This document shows positions 1-9,595 of a stretch of DNA of 36,587 nt, one piece after another. The first letter of the stretch is position 1. Every line of letters starts with the position of its first letter. The notes beneath the pieces are model-generated. The model saw only the letters and a program-made list of their open reading frames with translations. It ran no database searches and was not told the DNA's origin. Source of the DNA: Nitrosomonas sp. (GTDB lineage Bacteria; Pseudomonadota; Gammaproteobacteria; Burkholderiales; Nitrosomonadaceae); the NCBI GenBank assembly GCA_017994575.1, contig JAGOKN010000021.1:1-36587 (forward strand), in the 5' to 3' direction. The position numbers were made by a program, and so were the translations under genes.

Positions 1-446
1 ATTTGGTGAATAAGAATCGCAGCTTTACGCTTTTTGCGACACATTACTTTGAACTCACTAAACTGGCTGAAGAGTTTAAGCAAATCCAGAATGTGCACCT
101 GGATGCCGTGGAGTATAAGCACCGTATCGTTTTTCTGCACAAAGTGACCGCAGGTCCGGCCAGCCAGAGCTATGGCCTACAAGTCGCTGCGTTGGCGGGA
201 GTTCCTGAGCATGTGATTAAATTGGCCAGAAAACACCTGATTAAATTGGAACAGGAAAGTGTAAATAAGGCATCTCAACTGGATTTGTTTTCTTCTTCCG
301 TTTCAGAACCGGAAGAAGAGATTCCAGCAGAACATCCAGTGATTGCCATGTTACAGCACCTTACACCGGATGAACTCAGCCCTAGACAGGCATTGGAACA
401 GTTATACGTATTGAAGAAAGCGATTGATAAGGACAGCAAAAGCTGA
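1..446 (+). CDS. mutS: DNA mismatch repair protein MutS, C-terminal fragment
   Basis: This is the last 147 or so residues of MutS, the ATPase that recognises base mismatches and starts methyl-directed repair. The gene is cut by the left edge of the window; the frame is open to base 1 and stops with TGA at 444-446. The visible part starts with the conserved stretch containing [10 protein letters not shown], which belongs to the C-terminal ATPase domain, followed by the [22 protein letters not shown] segment typical of the family. After that come the variable linker rich in Glu and Ser and a short C-terminal helix ([17 protein letters not shown]) that in MutS mediates dimer or tetramer contacts. 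The downstream neighbour, slyD, is convergent with only about 28 bases between. Family assignment is firm; nothing can be said about the missing N-terminal domains. Confidence 0.95.
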   Translation, partial: LVNKNRSFTLFATHYFELTKLAEEFKQIQNVHLDAVEYKHRIVFLHKVTAGPASQSYGLQVAALAGVPEHVIKLARKHLIKLEQESVNKASQLDLFSSSVSEPEEEIPAEHPVIAMLQHLTPDELSPRQALEQLYVLKKAIDKDSKS

Positions 447-474
447 TTTCCCAAGCGTGTGAATACAAGTGGGA

Positions 475-954
475 TCAATGATCGTGATCGTGTGCACCAT
501 GCACATGTTGATGCGAAATTTCTTCCGGTGTGGCGGGACGGACCCCAGTTACTGTGCAGGAGAAATTGAGTGCCATGCCGGCAAAAGGATGATTGCCATC
601 CACGATGACGGTATCGTCAACAATCTCTGTGACGGTGTATACGATGATATCGTCCGAGCCTTCCGCTCCACCTTCAAAATGCATTCCCACAGCGACATTG
701 TCAGGAAAGGAACTGCGTGGTTCAACGCGAATCAGCTCTTCATCGTATTCACCGAAAGTATTTTCCGGTTCCATCGAAATAGAACAAGAATGACCAATCT
801 CCATTTCATGCAGAGCTTCTTCCACCAAAGGAAAAATGCCGCCATAGCCACCATGTAAATAACTAATCGGTGTTTGGGTTTGCTCCAGAACATTCCCTTC
901 GGAATCTGATAATTCGTAGTTGAGTGAAACCACAGTATTTTTTTCGATGCGCAT
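475..954 (-). CDS. slyD: FKBP-type peptidyl-prolyl cis-trans isomerase, SlyD-like
   Basis: A 159-residue SlyD-family FKBP prolyl isomerase and chaperone of the cytoplasm. Residues 1-70 and 120-145 form the split FKBP domain (YELSDSEGNVLEQT, then YLHGGYGGIFPLVEEAL and EIGHSCSISMEPENTFGEYDEELI). The insert-in-flap chaperone domain lies between, at roughly 70-120. The C-terminus ends in a short His/Asp-rich tail (HQHVHGAHDHDH), a small version of the metal-binding tail through which E. coli SlyD supplies nickel for hydrogenase and urease maturation. The tail here is far shorter than in E. coli, so metal binding is plausible but probably modest. The ATG at 954 has a good ribosome site (AAGGAT) about 10 bases upstream. 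It is convergent with mutS. Confidence 0.93.
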   Translation of the reverse strand: MRIEKNTVVSLNYELSDSEGNVLEQTQTPISYLHGGYGGIFPLVEEALHEMEIGHSCSISMEPENTFGEYDEELIRVEPRSSFPDNVAVGMHFEGGAEGSDDIIVYTVTEIVDDTVIVDGNHPFAGMALNFSCTVTGVRPATPEEISHQHVHGAHDHDH

Positions 955-1014
955 ATGAGCTATCCTTATTTTAGTAATATTCAGAAATTAAAAAAATCAT
1001 AACAATCAGAGTTA

Positions 1015-1149
1015 TTATTGGACTTCTGAGCTAAATTGAACATTGGGCATTATACGCATAAAGTCAATAATCTCCTTATGATGCGTAAAACAGGCCTCAT
1101 TTGCATCAGCTAAAGAGTGATCGGTATGGCTTTGTATAGTAATTTTCAT
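1015..1149 (-). CDS. possible 44-codon ORF translationally coupled to rnhB
   Basis: The ATG at 1149 overlaps the TGA stop of rnhB in an ATGA arrangement, the usual sign of translational coupling. The frame runs 44 codons to TAA (1015-1017): [20 protein letters not shown]...[15 protein letters not shown]. It has no signal peptide, no membrane segment and no motif I recognise. It is the only substantial open frame in the gap between rnhB and slyD. It could be a real small protein, the residue of a longer gene that once followed rnhB, or chance. The ATGA overlap is the only positive evidence. Confidence 0.35.
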   Translation of the reverse strand: MKITIQSHTDHSLADANEACFTHHKEIIDFMRIMPNVQFSSEVQ

Positions 1150-1784
1150 GGATTAGTAGATGAAAATTCACTGTTTTTTAATGCTTTTACAGGCGCAAAA
1201 CTTTGCCGGTGTATGGCACTGACTCCATGTCGAAGCAATGCGCTGAGGTGATCCTTGGTCGGATACCCTTTGTGTTGATCAAATCCGTATAGTGGAAAAA
1301 GCTGATGCAATCTATGCATTTCGGCATCGCGCGCTGTTTTCGCTAAGATTGATGCGGCTGAGATTGCAGGAACCAGGCTATCACCTTTGATAATGGTGCG
1401 TGTTGGGCAATTTAAGTGCGGACGTTGATTACCATCAACCAGTATCATATCAGGCGTGAAAGGTAAGCTTTCTACCGCTCTTTTCATTGCCAGTAAGCTA
1501 GCTTGCAAAATATTTAACTGATCAATTTCTATTACTGAGGCGGAAGCGACAGACCATGCTCTGGCATATTTTTTGATAGCTATGGTAAGTTCGTTACGTT
1601 TTTTCTCACTCAGTTTTTTCGAATCAGCCAATCCATCTATTTTGTAAGCTGTATCTAACACGACACACGCCGCAAAAACCGGCCCGGCCAATGGTCCTCT
1701 GCCTGCTTCATCGACACCGCCAATCAATGCATTGCGGTAGGAAGTATTCACGCATGAATTTTCCGCTTGATAAAATACTTTCAA
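1146..1784 (-). CDS. rnhB: ribonuclease HII
   Basis: A 212-residue RNase HII, which nicks RNA-DNA hybrids at the RNA and starts removal of misincorporated ribonucleotides. The active-site block [15 protein letters not shown] (residues 22-36) carries the first Asp and Glu. Further conserved blocks are [20 protein letters not shown] (third Asp) and [21 protein letters not shown], which is diagnostic for type 2 enzymes. The called start is TTG at 1784 with no clear ribosome site; an in-frame GTG eleven codons further in is an alternative, so the true N-terminus may be shorter. In most proteobacteria this gene follows lpxB; here it follows fabZ directly after 23 bases. The stop overlaps the start of the 44-codon ORF. 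Confidence 0.95.
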   Translation of the reverse strand: MKVFYQAENSCVNTSYRNALIGGVDEAGRGPLAGPVFAACVVLDTAYKIDGLADSKKLSEKKRNELTIAIKKYARAWSVASASVIEIDQLNILQASLLAMKRAVESLPFTPDMILVDGNQRPHLNCPTRTIIKGDSLVPAISAASILAKTARDAEMHRLHQLFPLYGFDQHKGYPTKDHLSALLRHGVSAIHRQSFAPVKALKNSEFSSTNP

Positions 1785-1807
1785 CGGAAATGTTTATTGC
1801 TTAAAAA

Positions 1808-2251
1808 TTATAAGGTTCTAGCTGCACACATTAAGGTTGCTTCGGTTACCAGTTGCTCATCAACTTCCGCTCGGGCGGAGTATTTCCATAAACCTTTGAT
1901 TTGTCGCTCTATGGTAACTTTGAGAATGAGCTGATCACCTGCCATGACGGGTTTTTTGAAACGCACCCCATCAATGCCGACAAAATAATAAATCATATTA
2001 TCATTGTTGACGACATTCTCTGTTTTCATCGTCAGAATAGCCGCTGCTTGGGCCAATGCCTCAACAATCAATACACCCGGCATGACAGGATGATGTGGGA
2101 AATGCCCTGAGAAGAATGGTTCGTTGATGGAAACATTTTTTAGCGCAACAATATCTTTACCTAATTCGTAAGAAAGCACTCTATCTACTAATAGAATAGG
2201 GTAACGATGCGGCAGATATTTCAGAATGTCGTGTATGTTCATGGTATTCAT
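1808..2251 (-). CDS. fabZ: 3-hydroxyacyl-[acyl-carrier-protein] dehydratase FabZ
   Basis: A 147-residue hot-dog-fold enzyme that dehydrates (3R)-hydroxyacyl-ACP to trans-2-enoyl-ACP in type II fatty acid synthesis. The N-terminal [13 protein letters not shown] is the family signature. The catalytic His lies in [12 protein letters not shown] (His50) and the catalytic Glu in VEALAQAA (Glu64). The start at 2251 has AAGGAAAA about nine bases upstream; a second Met three codons later is also usable. Normally FabZ sits between lpxD and lpxA and competes with them for hydroxyacyl-ACP. Here its neighbours are skp (68-base gap) upstream and rnhB (23-base gap) downstream, with neither lpx gene present. 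Confidence 0.95.
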   Translation of the reverse strand: MNTMNIHDILKYLPHRYPILLVDRVLSYELGKDIVALKNVSINEPFFSGHFPHHPVMPGVLIVEALAQAAAILTMKTENVVNNDNMIYYFVGIDGVRFKKPVMAGDQLILKVTIERQIKGLWKYSARAEVDEQLVTEATLMCAARTL

Positions 2252-2319
2252 GCAATTTTCCTTTTAATCCGAGATAACTCTCGATCAATTTCTGGTATGC
2301 CTATTGTCCCAATGGCAGG

Positions 2320-2856
2320 TTATTCATTCTCCAGTGCTTTAATTACTTTGTCAGTAATATCAATGCGTTGACTTCTGTATACCGAATCTTGGAGTTGTAA
2401 TATCAGATCATATTTCTCTGTTTCTGCAATTTTTTTAATGGCTTTATTGGTGCGTTCCAGGATAAGACTGTATTCTTCATTTTGACGAACGCTCAAATCT
2501 TCCCGCATCTGTCTTTGTGCGCGCTGATATTCGCGACTGAGATTGGCCAGATTTCTTTCCAAGTTACGTCGTTCTGCTTCCGCCAGAGGAGCGCTGTCTT
2601 TTTCAAGCTTATCTTGTAGCGACTTAGCCTGAATCGCCATTTTCTTGATATCTTCATCCCGTGGCATAAATTCTTGTTCAATTTTCTTTTGTGCTTGAAT
2701 GCCTGGGACTGATTCACGCAAAATCTTTTCTGTATTGACGACCCCAATCTTGATATCACTTGCAACAGCCGCAAAAGCAACATGCGCGCATACGATGAGC
2801 ATAATGACTAATACGATATTTCGCTGCGGTATGTAGATAGATTTCAATTTGTTCAC
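2320..2856 (-). CDS. skp: periplasmic chaperone Skp/OmpH
   Basis: A 178-residue Skp-family chaperone that holds unfolded outer-membrane proteins in the periplasm and delivers them to BamA. There is a hydrophobic signal segment at about residues 12-30 (IVLVIMLIVCAHVAFAAVA). It is followed by the short beta strand IKIGVVNTEKILRE and a long charged coiled coil (about 55-140: KKIEQEFMPRDEDIKK through RQMREDLSVRQNEEY) that forms the tentacle arms. The C-terminal strand region (YDLILQLQDSVYRSQRIDITDKVIKAL) closes the body domain. The start codon is GTG at 2856 with a weak ribosome site. It lies 20 bases downstream of bamA. In related genomes lpxD follows; it is missing here. Confidence 0.93.
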   Translation of the reverse strand: MNKLKSIYIPQRNIVLVIMLIVCAHVAFAAVASDIKIGVVNTEKILRESVPGIQAQKKIEQEFMPRDEDIKKMAIQAKSLQDKLEKDSAPLAEAERRNLERNLANLSREYQRAQRQMREDLSVRQNEEYSLILERTNKAIKKIAETEKYDLILQLQDSVYRSQRIDITDKVIKALENE

Positions 2857-2876
2857 TGAGAGGATTTCAGCTAAAT

Positions 2877-5279
2877 TTAGAATTGTTGTCCAAACATAAA
2901 TTGGAATCTCTGCAGATTGTCAGTGGGTTGATCATTCAATGGCTGTGCAATACTGACTTTTAGCGGTCCCATCGGAGATATCCAGGTAAGAGCGATGCCA
3001 GTCGAATAACGCATAAGGTCGCCTAATCCCTGATTCTTGACGACATTGCCGTTACTATCAATAACGACTTGACCATTGCTATCTAGTTTGTCAACAGTAT
3101 TAAATCTGTTAAAAGTTGTACCGGCATCGACAAATAAGCTAAGGCGCAATGATCGATCATCTTTCATGAATGGGACCGGAAACATCAACTCTACATTTCC
3201 GACGACACGTTTACTAGCACCTACTGCAAACAATCTAGAATTAGTATTAATGTTGACATCTCGCGGACCTAAAGAATTCAGATCATAACCCCTGACAGAG
3301 TTGTTACCTCCAGCAAAGAAGTTTTTGAAAAAGGGCAACGTATTTCCAGTATAGCCATCAGCATATCCAGCTTCGCCATTTAACATCAAGGTGAAGAAAT
3401 CGGTAATTGGAAAGAACCATTTTTGATGGTAGCTGATTTTATAATAATCTAAATCTCCTCCCGGCACACTGATCTCACCAAACAACCGGTGTGTTGTTCC
3501 GGAGGTTGTCCAGATAGCGCTATCCCGTCTATCCCGCGCCCAACTTAATGTGAGTGGAAAATTATTGGTAGATATTTTTTGTGGTAAAACGGCTTGACCA
3601 TCTGGACAATTTCCCCCGAATTCACAAAGAAAATTTATATTACGGTTGGGACTATCTTTAAAAACACTCAATGCCGTATTTTCAGCGGCCAAACCTAACG
3701 ATACGATATCATTTTCTGCAATAGGTATGCCTAGTCGTATGCCTGCACCGACAGTCTCGGTCTTGAATGTACCAACTCTGGATAATGCTCGTGTATCCAA
3801 GTCACGTTTGTAAACATCAAATCCAAGACTTACGCCATTGATAGTAAAGTAAGGATTGGTAAATGATGCCGCATAGGTTTTATTGATCGCGCCTGTATTG
3901 ACATCTAGACTGAAAAAGTTGCCTGTACCAAAAATATTGTTCTGAGATACTGAGCCATTCAATATCAGGCCTTGCCGATCAGAGTAGCCCGCGCCAAACA
4001 TAATAGCCCCGGTTGGTCTCTCTTCCACTTTGACGTTGATATCAACCTGATCAGTTTTATTAGGTACAGCGGGCGTTTCGACATTGACACTATTAAAGAA
4101 AAATAATCTGTCAACCCTTTGCTTGGAGAGATTAATATTCTTAGTGGAATGCCATGCACCCTCCATTTGTCGAAATTCTCGCCGAATCACTTCGTCGCGC
4201 GTGCGATCATTGCCGGTTATATTGATACGTCTCACGTATACACGCCGACCTGGGTCGATAAAAAAAGTGAATGCTGCTTGTCGATTCTCATGATCCAGTT
4301 CCGGCGCTGCATTGATATTAGCAAACGCATATCCTTCATCGCCCAATCGATCGGTGATTAGTTTTACGGATTCGGTTAATTTCTGACGTGCAAATACGGC
4401 TCCTGTCTTCAGTAATATCAATTTGCGTATTTCTTCTTCTGGCAATAGGGGCTCGCCTGCGACTTTGATATCGGAAACTGTATATTGGGCACCTTCAGTA
4501 AGGTTGATGGTGATATAGATATCACGCATATCGGGTGTTATCGATACTTGAGTGGATTCAATATTAAACTCAAGATAGCCCCGATCAAGATAATAGGATC
4601 GTAGCGTTTCTAAATCGGCAGATAATTTTTGTTTTGAATATTGATCATTTTTGGTGAACCAAGATAGCAGATCGGGTTTTCTGAGAACAAATAAGCCACG
4701 TAACTCACTATCGTTAAATTCCTCGTTACCAACAAAATTGATTTTCTTGATCCTGGCCGTACGGCCCTCATTAATATCAAAATTAATGCCAACGCGATTG
4801 CGTTCCAGCGGTGTTGTGGTCATTGTGATTTTGACAGCGTATTTGCCGCGACTGATATATTGGCGTTTTAATTCTTGTTCGGCTCTTTCCAATAGTGAAC
4901 GGCTGAAAATTCGGGATTCCGAGATACCTGCTTGCTTCAAGCCTTCCAGAAGTTTATCTTTTTCAAATTCTTTTGCGCCATTAATACTAATTTGTGCAAT
5001 CGCCGGGCGTTCATCAACTTGTACAATTAAAATACCATCCTCAGATTTTAATTTTACATCCTTAAAGAATCCGGTTGCATAGAGTGCTTTGATGGCTTCC
5101 GTTGCTTTTGCTTCATCCAGCGTATCGCCTACTTTTACGGGAAGATAACTAAATACCGTGCCTGCTTCGGTGCGCTGTATCCCTTCAATACGAATGTCTT
5201 TAACTACGAAAGTGTCACTGGCCCAAGATGGAAAAGTACAGATGAAACTAACAAGTGCAACGAAATACCTGAATTTCAT
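2877..5279 (-). CDS. bamA: outer membrane protein assembly factor BamA
   Basis: An 800-residue Omp85 protein, the essential core of the BAM machine that inserts beta-barrel proteins into the outer membrane. Residues 1-20 are a signal peptide (ending PSWAS). Five POTRA domains fill roughly 24-425 (the first begins FVVKDIRIEGIQRTEAGTVFSYLPV). The 16-strand barrel follows, including GRRVYVRRINITGNDRTRDEVIRREFRQMEG at its approach, the lid motif SVRGYDLNSLGPRD, which matches the VRGF/Y motif of loop 6, and a C-terminal Phe (RFQFMFGQQF). The length matches the family. It begins three bases after the rseP stop, so the two are probably co-translated. The gene looks complete. Confidence 0.96.
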   Translation of the reverse strand: MKFRYFVALVSFICTFPSWASDTFVVKDIRIEGIQRTEAGTVFSYLPVKVGDTLDEAKATEAIKALYATGFFKDVKLKSEDGILIVQVDERPAIAQISINGAKEFEKDKLLEGLKQAGISESRIFSRSLLERAEQELKRQYISRGKYAVKITMTTTPLERNRVGINFDINEGRTARIKKINFVGNEEFNDSELRGLFVLRKPDLLSWFTKNDQYSKQKLSADLETLRSYYLDRGYLEFNIESTQVSITPDMRDIYITINLTEGAQYTVSDIKVAGEPLLPEEEIRKLILLKTGAVFARQKLTESVKLITDRLGDEGYAFANINAAPELDHENRQAAFTFFIDPGRRVYVRRINITGNDRTRDEVIRREFRQMEGAWHSTKNINLSKQRVDRLFFFNSVNVETPAVPNKTDQVDINVKVEERPTGAIMFGAGYSDRQGLILNGSVSQNNIFGTGNFFSLDVNTGAINKTYAASFTNPYFTINGVSLGFDVYKRDLDTRALSRVGTFKTETVGAGIRLGIPIAENDIVSLGLAAENTALSVFKDSPNRNINFLCEFGGNCPDGQAVLPQKISTNNFPLTLSWARDRRDSAIWTTSGTTHRLFGEISVPGGDLDYYKISYHQKWFFPITDFFTLMLNGEAGYADGYTGNTLPFFKNFFAGGNNSVRGYDLNSLGPRDVNINTNSRLFAVGASKRVVGNVELMFPVPFMKDDRSLRLSLFVDAGTTFNRFNTVDKLDSNGQVVIDSNGNVVKNQGLGDLMRYSTGIALTWISPMGPLKVSIAQPLNDQPTDNLQRFQFMFGQQF

Positions 5280-5282
5280 TAT

Positions 5283-6650
5283 CTAACCAGTAATAAGCCG
5301 ATTTATATCGTTATAGATGGCAAAAGTCATCAGTGTAAATAGCATCGCCATGCCTATCCTTTGACCAATTAGTATGGTTTTTTCAGGAAGAGGGTTTCCT
5401 CTGATAATTTCTATGAGATAGTACATTAAATGACCGCCATCAAGCACCGGTATAGGTAGTAAATTGAGAACGCCAATGCTGACGCTGATGAGCGCAAGAA
5501 ATGCCAGATACGATGCTAAACCCATTTGAGCCGATTGACCCGCATAATCAGCAATTGAAATGGGGCCGCTCACATTTTTCCATGATACGTCGCCCATAAT
5601 CATTTTAGAGAGCATTTGCAGGGTAAGAACGGTTGTTTCCCATGTCTTCTCAATGGCCTTATTAATGGCTTTTGCCGGTGGATAGCTTACTGTAACCAGT
5701 AATTCATCAAATTCGGCTTGATTAACGACGGGTGCAATGCCAATTTTTCCGATTTGTTTACCATTTTCAGTTGCTGTTTCAGGTGTAATGGTAAGGAATG
5801 TAATTTGATTGTTACGTAAGATTTCCAGTTCTAATAGGCGTCCTGGACCTGAGCGTATTACTTGTACAAAATCCATCCAGGTTTGGATCTCAGTATCATT
5901 GGCGACTAAAATTTCATCTCCGATCAACAGCCCCGCCTTATAACCTACACCATCCGGCATTACCTGGCCAATGATTGGTTTGATAGTAGGTTGATAGCTA
6001 TTTAGACCGATAATACCTAGAAAATTCTCATTCAATTTATCCGGATCGATGTTGCTTAAGTCTAATTGTCGCCAATTTATTTCACCGTTCTTGTTGATAG
6101 TTTGTACTTTTACATTGCTCGATCGATCAATGGCGTATCTCAATAGGGTCCAGCGCGCATCCTGCCAACTAGCCACCGCCTCGTTTTCAATGCTGACTAT
6201 GGTTTCACCCGCTTCAAATTTTGCATGGGCGGCTGCTGTGGATGGTTCAACCGGTCCCAACACAGGTTTCATTCCATGCACACCCAATATGAATAAGAGC
6301 CAGTATAAAACAATGGCTAGTAAGAAGTTAGCGATAGGGCCTGCTGCCACGATTGCAAAACGGCGTGCTACCGGTTGTCGGTTAAAGGAGCGAGGCAGGT
6401 CTTCGATAGCTACTTTACCTTCATTTTCATCCAGCATTTTGACGTAGCCACCCAAAGGAATTGCGGCAATAACCCATTCTGTTTGATCTTTACCCCAACG
6501 TTTGCGAAAAATAGGTTGACCAAAACCAATACAGAATCGTAATACTTTTACGCCACTCCAACGGGCAACTAAATAGTGTCCAAACTCATGAAATGTAATA
6601 AGGATGCCTAGGGCAACGATGAAAGAGATGATAGTGTAAGTAATTGTCAT
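5283..6650 (-). CDS. rseP: RIP metalloprotease RseP (site-2 protease)
   Basis: A 455-residue inner-membrane zinc protease that makes the second cut in anti-sigma-E factor RseA and clears remnant signal peptides. The zinc site HEFGH is at residues 21-25 in the first membrane helix. The third ligand lies in NLLPIPVLDGGHL near residue 400, within the third membrane region. Two PDZ domains sit between (about 125-300, including KPIIGQVMPDGVGYKAGLLIGDEILVANDTEI). A second membrane helix near 100-125 and a last one near 430 complete the four-helix pattern. The 150 bases between dxr and this start carry a TATAAT-like hexamer (complement of 6762-6767) but no convincing -35 box, so an internal promoter is only possible. 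Confidence 0.95.
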   Translation of the reverse strand: MTITYTIISFIVALGILITFHEFGHYLVARWSGVKVLRFCIGFGQPIFRKRWGKDQTEWVIAAIPLGGYVKMLDENEGKVAIEDLPRSFNRQPVARRFAIVAAGPIANFLLAIVLYWLLFILGVHGMKPVLGPVEPSTAAAHAKFEAGETIVSIENEAVASWQDARWTLLRYAIDRSSNVKVQTINKNGEINWRQLDLSNIDPDKLNENFLGIIGLNSYQPTIKPIIGQVMPDGVGYKAGLLIGDEILVANDTEIQTWMDFVQVIRSGPGRLLELEILRNNQITFLTITPETATENGKQIGKIGIAPVVNQAEFDELLVTVSYPPAKAINKAIEKTWETTVLTLQMLSKMIMGDVSWKNVSGPISIADYAGQSAQMGLASYLAFLALISVSIGVLNLLPIPVLDGGHLMYYLIEIIRGNPLPEKTILIGQRIGMAMLFTLMTFAIYNDINRLITG

Positions 6651-6800
6651 ATCAGACCATTGTACAAGAAATAAATAGGCGTAGCGATTTTAACTGCACA
6701 AAACTTATTATTTCATCTCTGAGTTGAATTAACACTCAATAGTTGCATTATGAAAAATGTCATTATAGCTATTAACCTTAGAAGATTTTAGTGATTTGCA

Positions 6801-7988
6801 TTATTGCAGGCTTGTAAGCCAATCATGTGCGATATCACGCGCAATAGCGTCTGTTCTCAGTACATCCTCTAAGGTTGCCATTTCTTCTGCTTTGACCGAA
6901 TGCATAGTGTATTCAATCATGGTAGGAATGGCGGTGAATGGAATGCGTTTGGTTAAAAACGATTCTACCGCTATTTCGTTGGCGGCATTGAGTACTGCTG
7001 GCATATTCCCACCCGCTGCTAGCGCTTGATAAGCTAAGCGTAGACATGGGAATTTCTTAAAATCAGGCTCTTCAAAATCCAAATGTGCGATTTTAAACAT
7101 GTCTAAAGCTGATACTCCACTGTCAATCCTATCCGGATAGCCCATGGCATGCGCTATGGGAGTACGCATATCAGGATTGCCCAATTGAGCAATGACTGAG
7201 CCATCCACATAAGCAACCATGGAGTGAATGACACTTTGTGGGTGTATGACAACCTGAATTTTTTCGGGTGCCGCATCAAACAGCCAATGGGCTTCTATAA
7301 CTTCTAATCCTTTATTCATCATAGTCGCTGAATCAACAGAAATCTTTTGTCCCATATCCCAGTTTGGATGCGCGCAAGCTTGTTCCGGAGTGACTTTTTC
7401 CAATGCGGTTACGGGCGAGCAACGAAATGGACCGCCTGAGGCAGTTAATAGGATGCGGTTAACGCCAACTGTGGTTAAATTTCCATTGAAATGATGCGGC
7501 AATGATTGATAAATCGCATTATGCTCGCTGTCGATGGGTAGTAGAGTGGCGTTGTGCTGCTTGACCAGATCCATGAAAATTCGTCCGGCCATTACTAATG
7601 TTTCTTTATTGGCAAGTAATATCAGTTTTCCTGTACGAGCTGCAGCGAATGTTGGGCGAATCCCAGCAGCACCGACGATGGCCGCCATGACCGCATCTAC
7701 TTCAGAGTGTGACGCTACTTTTTCTAATGATTCAATCCCCGAGAGTACTTCAGTATTAATATTTGTCGCTTGTATTGCTTTAGATAATTGCTCGGCGCAT
7801 TCGCTATCCAGCATAACTGCATATCGAGGTTGAAAGCGCTGGCATTGAGATAACATTTTTGCGACATTTTTATTAGCGGTCAGTGCAAATACTTGGAAAC
7901 GATCCGGATGACGATTCACTACGTCTAGCGTACTTTCTCCAATACTTCCGGTAGAACCGAGTATTGTTATTTTGCGGTTAGCTGTCAT
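6801..7988 (-). CDS. dxr: 1-deoxy-D-xylulose 5-phosphate reductoisomerase
   Basis: A 395-residue enzyme of the MEP isoprenoid pathway. It rearranges and reduces DXP to 2-C-methyl-D-erythritol 4-phosphate with NADPH. The NADPH-binding loop [18 protein letters not shown] is at residues 7-24. The metal and substrate region [14 protein letters not shown] and the flexible-loop segment [29 protein letters not shown] are both intact. Its product pathway supplies the isopentenyl units used by UppS upstream in the same operon. The start overlaps the last four bases of cdsA (ATGA), so the two are translationally coupled. Length and motifs are normal. Confidence 0.96.
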   Translation of the reverse strand: MTANRKITILGSTGSIGESTLDVVNRHPDRFQVFALTANKNVAKMLSQCQRFQPRYAVMLDSECAEQLSKAIQATNINTEVLSGIESLEKVASHSEVDAVMAAIVGAAGIRPTFAAARTGKLILLANKETLVMAGRIFMDLVKQHNATLLPIDSEHNAIYQSLPHHFNGNLTTVGVNRILLTASGGPFRCSPVTALEKVTPEQACAHPNWDMGQKISVDSATMMNKGLEVIEAHWLFDAAPEKIQVVIHPQSVIHSMVAYVDGSVIAQLGNPDMRTPIAHAMGYPDRIDSGVSALDMFKIAHLDFEEPDFKKFPCLRLAYQALAAGGNMPAVLNAANEIAVESFLTKRIPFTAIPTMIEYTMHSVKAEEMATLEDVLRTDAIARDIAHDWLTSLQ

Positions 7989-8809
7989 ATTGAAGGTGAA
8001 TAAAAAATTAATAATGCCAAGATGGCAAATGGAAGTGCGGAAGTTAAGGCGTCAATTCGATCTAAAATTCCGCCGTGCCCAGGTAAAATATTGCCGCTAT
8101 CTTTAACGCCGGCCTGGCGTTTTATCAGTGATTCGTAAAGATCTCCGATTACACCTAAAATGGCCATTATTATCAGTAGAGGCACTAACGTGATGATTAA
8201 CGATTCTTCAATCAGCCAAAAATTCCAAGCTAAGCCATATAGAACTACAGCAATTAAAGCGCCTGCGACGCCTTCCCATGTTTTATTCGGACTGATTGTA
8301 TAGGCAAGCTTGTGTTTACCGAATGTTCTTCCGGTAAAGTAGGCCGCAGTATCTGAAATCCAGATAGTTGCCATGAAACCCAACAAGAGTAATGGATTAA
8401 TCGCGCGCAACTGATAGAGAGCAAGACAGGTTGGTAGCAATAGTATCCAGCCAATCAACATCCAAAGGAATGGGTTTTTAACAGTATAAAGCTGCTTTAG
8501 ATATAGTGGCGCTGCTGTGCTCCAAAAAACAAAAGATAGTATATATAGACTGATCAGGTTCGATGAGTAAGCATTAGTTTTTATTGACTCGCTCAACAAT
8601 AATAATAATTCTCCACCAAATAATCCTGTTAGCAGCATGAAAATAATGGTATTTTTAACAGAGAATTGAGTCAGATTGCTCCATTCACGTGCTCCAACAA
8701 CAGTCAGTAACAGTAAAAATGCGGCCCAAAAAATGTCTTGTAGATAGAATAATGCAGAGAGAAATAATGGCAGAATAATAATTGCGGTGAGTATGCGAGC
8801 TTTAAGCAT
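7985..8809 (-). CDS. cdsA: phosphatidate cytidylyltransferase
   Basis: A 274-residue inner-membrane enzyme that makes CDP-diacylglycerol from phosphatidic acid and CTP, the branch point of phospholipid synthesis. About eight hydrophobic helices are visible. The C-terminal signature is complete: [34 protein letters not shown] near residues 150-185, then [34 protein letters not shown] at 222-255, carrying the catalytic Asp residues. It lies 14 bases downstream of uppS and overlaps dxr by four bases. Confidence 0.95.
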   Translation of the reverse strand: MLKARILTAIIILPLFLSALFYLQDIFWAAFLLLLTVVGAREWSNLTQFSVKNTIIFMLLTGLFGGELLLLLSESIKTNAYSSNLISLYILSFVFWSTAAPLYLKQLYTVKNPFLWMLIGWILLLPTCLALYQLRAINPLLLLGFMATIWISDTAAYFTGRTFGKHKLAYTISPNKTWEGVAGALIAVVLYGLAWNFWLIEESLIITLVPLLIIMAILGVIGDLYESLIKRQAGVKDSGNILPGHGGILDRIDALTSALPFAILALLIFYSPSI

Positions 8810-8823
8810 TTAAATTGATCTTT

Positions 8824-9594
8824 TTATCTTTTATCTGAAAGCGCCACTTGCAGTTGTTCACTGGTACGACCAAATCTACGTTCCCTTTGTCGATAAGATT
8901 GAATGGCAAGATCGAGTTCATGTTCATTAAAATCTGGCCACAATTTTTTTGTAAAATACAGCTCAGTATATGCGAGCTGCCATAATAAAAAATTACTAAC
9001 TCGACATTCTCCACCTGTACGAATAAATAAATCGGGTTCAGGTGCATAATTCATTGAAAGATATTGTGTCAGATTTTCTTCTTCAAAACTAAGCGGTAAC
9101 TCGCCAGTTGATTGCGCCATCATTTTGCGCATGGCCTGCATAATATCCCAGCGTCCTCCATAATTGGCGGCTACAGTAAATGTCAGACGTGTATTATTAG
9201 CAGTTAATTGCTCGCCTTTATGAATGAATTCTATTATCTTGGGTTCAAACTTCGATAGATCTCCAATGACTTTAAAGCGAATGCCATTTTCGTGAAGCTT
9301 GTTAATTTCTTGCTCTAATGCACCCATAAAGAGTTGCATCAGAAAGGAGATTTCGTCAGCTGGACGGCGCCAATTTTCACTACTAAAAGCAAACAAGGTC
9401 AAAAATTCAATATTTCGTTCTATGCAAGCTTTTATAACCCCGCGAACAGTTTCTACGCCTTGTTGATGTCCGGCAACACGAGGTAGCATGCGTTTCCGTG
9501 CCCATCGACCATTACCATCCATGATAATAGCGATATGTTTAGGCATTAAACCTGTTTCAGGTATTTCTCGTGTTGAGCTCTGGCCTTGAGGCAT
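8824..9594 (-). CDS. uppS: undecaprenyl pyrophosphate synthase (di-trans,poly-cis)
   Basis: A 256-residue cis-prenyltransferase that adds eight isopentenyl units to farnesyl diphosphate to make the C55 carrier for peptidoglycan and surface glycans. The catalytic Asp is in [12 protein letters not shown] (Asp26), followed by [36 protein letters not shown]. The C-terminal substrate block [38 protein letters not shown] is intact. One residue differs from the usual family text: the RTGGE-x-R-x-SNF block has Cys-Arg-Val where most have Gln-Arg-Ile or Leu-Arg-Leu, a conservative change. The start is one base after the frr stop, indicating coupling. Confidence 0.95.
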   Translation of the reverse strand: MPQGQSSTREIPETGLMPKHIAIIMDGNGRWARKRMLPRVAGHQQGVETVRGVIKACIERNIEFLTLFAFSSENWRRPADEISFLMQLFMGALEQEINKLHENGIRFKVIGDLSKFEPKIIEFIHKGEQLTANNTRLTFTVAANYGGRWDIMQAMRKMMAQSTGELPLSFEEENLTQYLSMNYAPEPDLFIRTGGECRVSNFLLWQLAYTELYFTKKLWPDFNEHELDLAIQSYRQRERRFGRTSEQLQVALSDKR

Positions 9595-9595
9595 A

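Noticed and set aside
449..474. Weak inverted repeat TCCCA/TGGGA between mutS and slyD as a terminator.
   Set aside because: Only five paired bases, a 16-base loop and no U tract.
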